The translations under genes and the position numbers were made by a program. From positions 3,162,001 through 3,226,000 of the forward strand of contig OY762937.1 of NCBI GenBank assembly GCA_963667005.1: DNA of 64,000 nucleotides, in the 5' to 3' direction. The notes beneath the pieces are model-generated. The model ran no database searches. It was not told the DNA's origin and worked only from the letters and a program-made list of their open reading frames with translations. Source of the stretch: G963662605 sp963667005 (lineage in GTDB: Bacteria; Bacteroidota; Ignavibacteria; Ignavibacteriales; Ignavibacteriaceae). The stretch's first letter is position 1. Each line of letters opens with the position of its first letter. Shown here piece after piece: positions 60,997 to 64,000 of this stretch.

Positions 60997-62310
60997 TCAG
61001 CTTTCTCTGACAACAATTTTGTTACCGTCTGCCGAAATGACCTTAACCGGTTTTTTAGCTTCTATAAAACTGCCCTCAGTAACAACATCATAGATTGTCC
61101 CATCGACAGATACTTTCCCTGCCGGGCGAAGTGGTGTAACCGACTCCCCCGCCTTACCGATAATGTCCGCAAAATTATTGGATGCTATAAACCCGCTTGA
61201 CGCGGAAACGTTGTCGTGCAGTGATAGTTTCAGAAACCTATCGGATTTCGGAAGGTATTTCACAATCAAAGAAATCACTGTGACAGATATAACCAGGGCT
61301 GATGCCAATTGAACAACCGCTGTCTGAAATGCATGATGATCGAAAACCGGTCCGATTTTAAACAAAGAGAAAAAGATTGAGCCGATGATCAAAGCAATTC
61401 CCGAAATACCTGTGATACCGAATCCCGGAATGAAGAAAATCTCTATAATCAACAGGATGAGTCCGGTGATGAATAGAATGATATTCAAGGAAGAGGCTAT
61501 TTGGAGAATGTAGGAGGAACCGAAAAATAAAGCAAAAGCTATCATGCCTGCTACCCCTGGAAAACCAAGTCCGGGTGCTTTCAATTCAGAGTAAAGCCCG
61601 ATAAGTCCTATGATAATCAGTAATGAAGCGACAAATGGCGTATTCAAAAATGCAACAAGATGTTCCGCCCAGTTACTTTTTACTTCTACAATTTGAGCGC
61701 CTGTTAGTGAGATATATTTCAGTATTCCTGAATTGCTATTTAATACTGTATCGCACATACCCAAATCCAGTGCCTCATGATACGTCAGGCTCAGGAGTTT
61801 TGTGCTGTCATCAATACCCGGAATGCTGACACGTTCATCCACCATTGCCTCAGCTACATCACCCCTCCTGCCGTTCTTTTCAGCAGTTGAACGCATTTCC
61901 GATCGCATATACGATTGATACTTCTCGGATTGCTTCTTCCCTTCCTGATCTACTACGGTTGAAGCGCCTATAACGCTGCCCGGAGCCATGATGATGGTTT
62001 TGCAGGCTAAACTGATCAACGCACCGGCAGAGACTGCGCGTTTGTTGATATACGCCACAGTGGGGATTTTCGACTCTAAAATTGCATCTTTAATTTGTGT
62101 CGCGGCATCAACGCGGCCGCCGAACGTATTAATTTCAAAAATTATCCCTGATGCATGATTCTCTTCTGCTTCACTTATCACCCGGCGAACAAACGGAGCT
62201 TTGCCAAGATCAATCTCGCCGTCTATACGGGCATAATAAACCGTTTGGTTTGTCTGTGGATATAAAATAATGGAAAGTAATAGTGAGAAGAGAATGCTTT
62301 TATATTTCAT
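60997..62310 (-). CDS. NfeD-family membrane serine protease (long form)
   Basis: A 437-residue protein: a signal peptide, a ClpP/SppA-like protease domain at about 22-205 ('GIIFEINTFGGRVDAATQIK', S94 in 'KRAVSAGALISLAC', a Lys near 130 as partner), four or five membrane helices (about 225-355), and an NfeD OB-fold C terminus ('GKVSVDGTIYDVVTEGSFIE'). These proteases cut membrane proteins such as stomatin partners. No stomatin gene is adjacent. It is convergent with waaA (1-bp gap). Confidence 0.9.
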   Translation of the reverse strand: MKYKSILFSLLLSIILYPQTNQTVYYARIDGEIDLGKAPFVRRVISEAEENHASGIIFEINTFGGRVDAATQIKDAILESKIPTVAYINKRAVSAGALISLACKTIIMAPGSVIGASTVVDQEGKKQSEKYQSYMRSEMRSTAEKNGRRGDVAEAMVDERVSIPGIDDSTKLLSLTYHEALDLGMCDTVLNSNSGILKYISLTGAQIVEVKSNWAEHLVAFLNTPFVASLLIIIGLIGLYSELKAPGLGFPGVAGMIAFALFFGSSYILQIASSLNIILFITGLILLIIEIFFIPGFGITGISGIALIIGSIFFSLFKIGPVFDHHAFQTAVVQLASALVISVTVISLIVKYLPKSDRFLKLSLHDNVSASSGFIASNNFADIIGKAGESVTPLRPAGKVSVDGTIYDVVTEGSFIEAKKPVKVISADGNKIVVRES

Positions 62311-62374
62311 CTTTGTGCCATGAAATAATTAAATATACTTTTTGAAGATAACTCCCCAACCGGTAAAAAGCAAA

Positions 62375-62402
62375 GCGCGGGCATCCTATCGCATACCCGC
62401 GC
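62375..62402 (-). terminator. terminator hairpin after ribBA
   Basis: GCGCGGG (62375-62381) pairs with CCCGCGC (62396-62402) across a 14-base loop; on the minus strand a T-rich stretch follows. It lies just downstream of the ribBA stop. Confidence 0.7.
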
Positions 62403-62409
62403 AATCAAC

Positions 62410-63615
62410 TTATAATGGTTTATCCAGAATCAAATGCCCCATCTTATCCCGTTTTGTTTCGAGATATTTCCGGTTGTTTTCATTCGGGGCTATTTCTATT
62501 GGAATTCTTTCAACAATTTCCAGTCCATACCCTTTTAATCCAACAACCTTTTTGGGGTTATTCGTTAATAACTTAATCTTATGGATACCCAATTCCCGCA
62601 AAATTTGTGCACCGATTCCATAATCGCGCAAGTCAGCCTTAAATCCTAAAGCTTCATTTGCTTCAACAGTATCTTTGCCTTCATCCTGCAGTTTATAGGC
62701 CTTAATTTTGTTACATAATCCGATGCCGCGGCCTTCCTGACGCATATAGACAAGCACACCGCTTCCTTCGGCAGAAATGATATCAAGCGATTTATTTAAT
62801 TGTTCATTGCAATCGCAACGCATGGAGTGAAATACATCGCCTGTAAAGCACTCCGAATGCATACGCACAAGAACCGGCTTTTCAGGATTGATATCACCTT
62901 TAACCATCGCGATATGCTCTTTGCCGTCAAGAGAACTTTTGAACATGATGATATGGAAATCGCCATGCTGTGTAGGTAAATTTGCATCAGCAACTTTACT
63001 AACAAGTGATTCCTTTTTAAGCCGGTATTCAATCAAATCCTTAACAGTAAGAATTTTCAGATCAAACTGTTTCGCCATTTCAATGAGTTCAGGAATTCTT
63101 GCCATCTCACCATTGGAACGAAGGATCTCACATAATACTCCGGCAGGTTTTAATCCGGCCAATCTGCACAAATCAACGACAGCCTCGGTATGTCCCGCAC
63201 GGCGTAAAACACCTTCTTCCATTGCTTTCAACGGAAAGATATGCCCCGGGATACCAAAGTCGGTTTTGGAAGAGCTTTCGTCAACTAATTTAGTGATGGT
63301 GACAGCTCTATCTGCGGCAGAGATTCCGGTTGTCGTGCCTTGTAAAGCATCAACGCTTACCGTGAATTGCGTCCCGTGCAGTGCTGAGTTTTCGTTCGAC
63401 ATCATAGGGATATCAAGTTTCTCCAACCTGTCAGGAGTCAACGGCACACATACAAGCCCCTTGCCTTCTGAAACCATAAAATTCACTATTTCAGGAGTAA
63501 CAAACTCAGCAGCGCAAACAAAGTCACCTTCGTTTTCGCGTTCCTCATCATCTACAACGATGAGTACTTTACCTGCCTTGATATCCTGAATAGCTTCTTC
63601 AACTGAACAAAACAT
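62410..63615 (-). CDS. ribBA: bifunctional DHBP synthase / GTP cyclohydrolase II
   Basis: A fused riboflavin enzyme. The N-terminal half (about 1-200) is 3,4-dihydroxy-2-butanone-4-phosphate synthase ('VVDDEERENEGDFVCAAEFV', 'HTEAVVDLCRLAGLKPAGV'). The C-terminal half is GTP cyclohydrolase II with zinc Cys residues ('SECFTGDVFHSMRCDCNEQL') and 'YMRQEGRGIGLCNKIKAYKL'. I chose the ATG at 63615, 7 bp after the yajC stop; a GTG at 63636 would overlap yajC. Confidence 0.94.
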   Translation of the reverse strand: MFCSVEEAIQDIKAGKVLIVVDDEERENEGDFVCAAEFVTPEIVNFMVSEGKGLVCVPLTPDRLEKLDIPMMSNENSALHGTQFTVSVDALQGTTTGISAADRAVTITKLVDESSSKTDFGIPGHIFPLKAMEEGVLRRAGHTEAVVDLCRLAGLKPAGVLCEILRSNGEMARIPELIEMAKQFDLKILTVKDLIEYRLKKESLVSKVADANLPTQHGDFHIIMFKSSLDGKEHIAMVKGDINPEKPVLVRMHSECFTGDVFHSMRCDCNEQLNKSLDIISAEGSGVLVYMRQEGRGIGLCNKIKAYKLQDEGKDTVEANEALGFKADLRDYGIGAQILRELGIHKIKLLTNNPKKVVGLKGYGLEIVERIPIEIAPNENNRKYLETKRDKMGHLILDKPL

Positions 63616-63622
63616 AAATACT

Positions 63623-63946
63623 CTATTTTTCTTCACTCTTTTTGGAAGGTGAAATTGTTGTGATAGCGCTTTTTTCGAATTTCAATTTAACATTATCGGC
63701 AACCTGCACAATAACAGTTGTTTCATCAACTGAACTTACTGTTCCGTGGATACCGCTGCCGGTAACAACCTTGTCGCCTTTTTCCATTTTGCTGATCATT
63801 GCTTCACGTTCTTTTGCTTTTTTCTGTTGTGGTCTGATGATCATGAAATAGAAAATTGCGAAGATTGCTGCGAACATGATTAACGTTGCATAAGGGCTTC
63901 CCTGTTGATCAGGTTGTCCGCCCATAGCGAATATAGAATGTAACAT
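63623..63946 (-). CDS. yajC: preprotein translocase subunit YajC
   Basis: A 107-residue Sec accessory protein: one membrane helix ('PYATLIMFAAIFAIFYFMII') directly followed by 'RPQQKKAKEREAMISKMEKG', and 'DKVVTGSGIHGTVSSVDETT', the hallmark YajC layout. AAGGAA precedes the ATG at 63946. It is upstream of ribBA by 7 bp. The partner secD/secF genes are not in the window. Confidence 0.93.
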   Translation of the reverse strand: MLHSIFAMGGQPDQQGSPYATLIMFAAIFAIFYFMIIRPQQKKAKEREAMISKMEKGDKVVTGSGIHGTVSSVDETTVIVQVADNVKLKFEKSAITTISPSKKSEEK

Positions 63947-64000
63947 ATATTTTCCTTGTTTTTAGTTTCTTACTATATGATTAATAATCTGTTTTTTCCA

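Overview
The window reads as a chromosomal segment of a Gram-negative, LPS-bearing, anaerobic or facultative bacterium of the Bacteroidota/Chlorobiota (FCB) group, possibly Ignavibacteria-like. The grounds are lipid A/Kdo and Lpt genes, Mla (MCE) transport, several SurA-family lipoproteins, hybrid histidine kinases, a DivIC/FtsB-like protein, two promoter-like boxes matching the Bacteroidota -7 consensus TAnnTTTG, and many short palindromic intergenic repeats. The taxonomic call is an inference; there is no rRNA gene, and I saw no tRNA or CRISPR array.

Left part (1-5 kb, minus strand): a hydrogenase-linked signalling operon. A ferredoxin/[FeFe]-hydrogenase-domain histidine kinase is followed by a receiver protein, a receiver-PAS-histidine kinase, a second receiver, and the start of a NuoE/HydC-type [2Fe-2S] subunit cut by the window edge. 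Next (5-11 kb, minus) is an envelope-quality set: two parvulin lipoproteins, SurA, a MoxR ATPase and an MlaF-like ATPase.

11-19 kb (plus) holds rlmN, a SpoU methyltransferase, a PhoB/PhoR-like pair with 11-bp-spaced repeats upstream, a TPM protein, a YbjQ protein, a BatA-like protein and thioredoxin. 19-29 kb (minus, except one TetR gene) holds DUF2461, ftsB-like, ddl, aroB, aroK, a PpiD-like chaperone, and the kdsD-lptC-lptA-like-lptB operon. 29-34 kb holds uvrB, dnaG and a ferredoxin.

34-38 kb is the accessory region: a zinc-ribbon membrane protein, an AbiEi/AbiEii toxin-antitoxin pair, a secreted Cys/His protein and a small FN3-like protein, embedded in several kinds of palindromic repeats. 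38-46 kb (plus) holds SpoIID-like, maf, a flippase-like membrane protein, icd, YtxH, DUF948, an EF-G paralogue and a HIT hydrolase.

46-50 kb (minus) is the most striking locus: an outer-membrane beta-barrel, a 14-haem cytochrome, a lipoprotein cytochrome with 5 canonical and 2 non-canonical haem motifs, and a MarR regulator, apparently one operon with palindromes just upstream. It looks like an outer-membrane electron conduit with its own regulator. 50-53 kb holds mlaD-mlaF-mlaE; 53-64 kb holds sucD, ndk, a Nudix protein, a lipoprotein, a large hybrid kinase, a heptosyltransferase, waaA, NfeD, ribBA and yajC.

Taken together, the window couples redox/electron-transfer functions (hydrogenase signalling, extracellular cytochromes) with a heavy investment in outer-membrane assembly.
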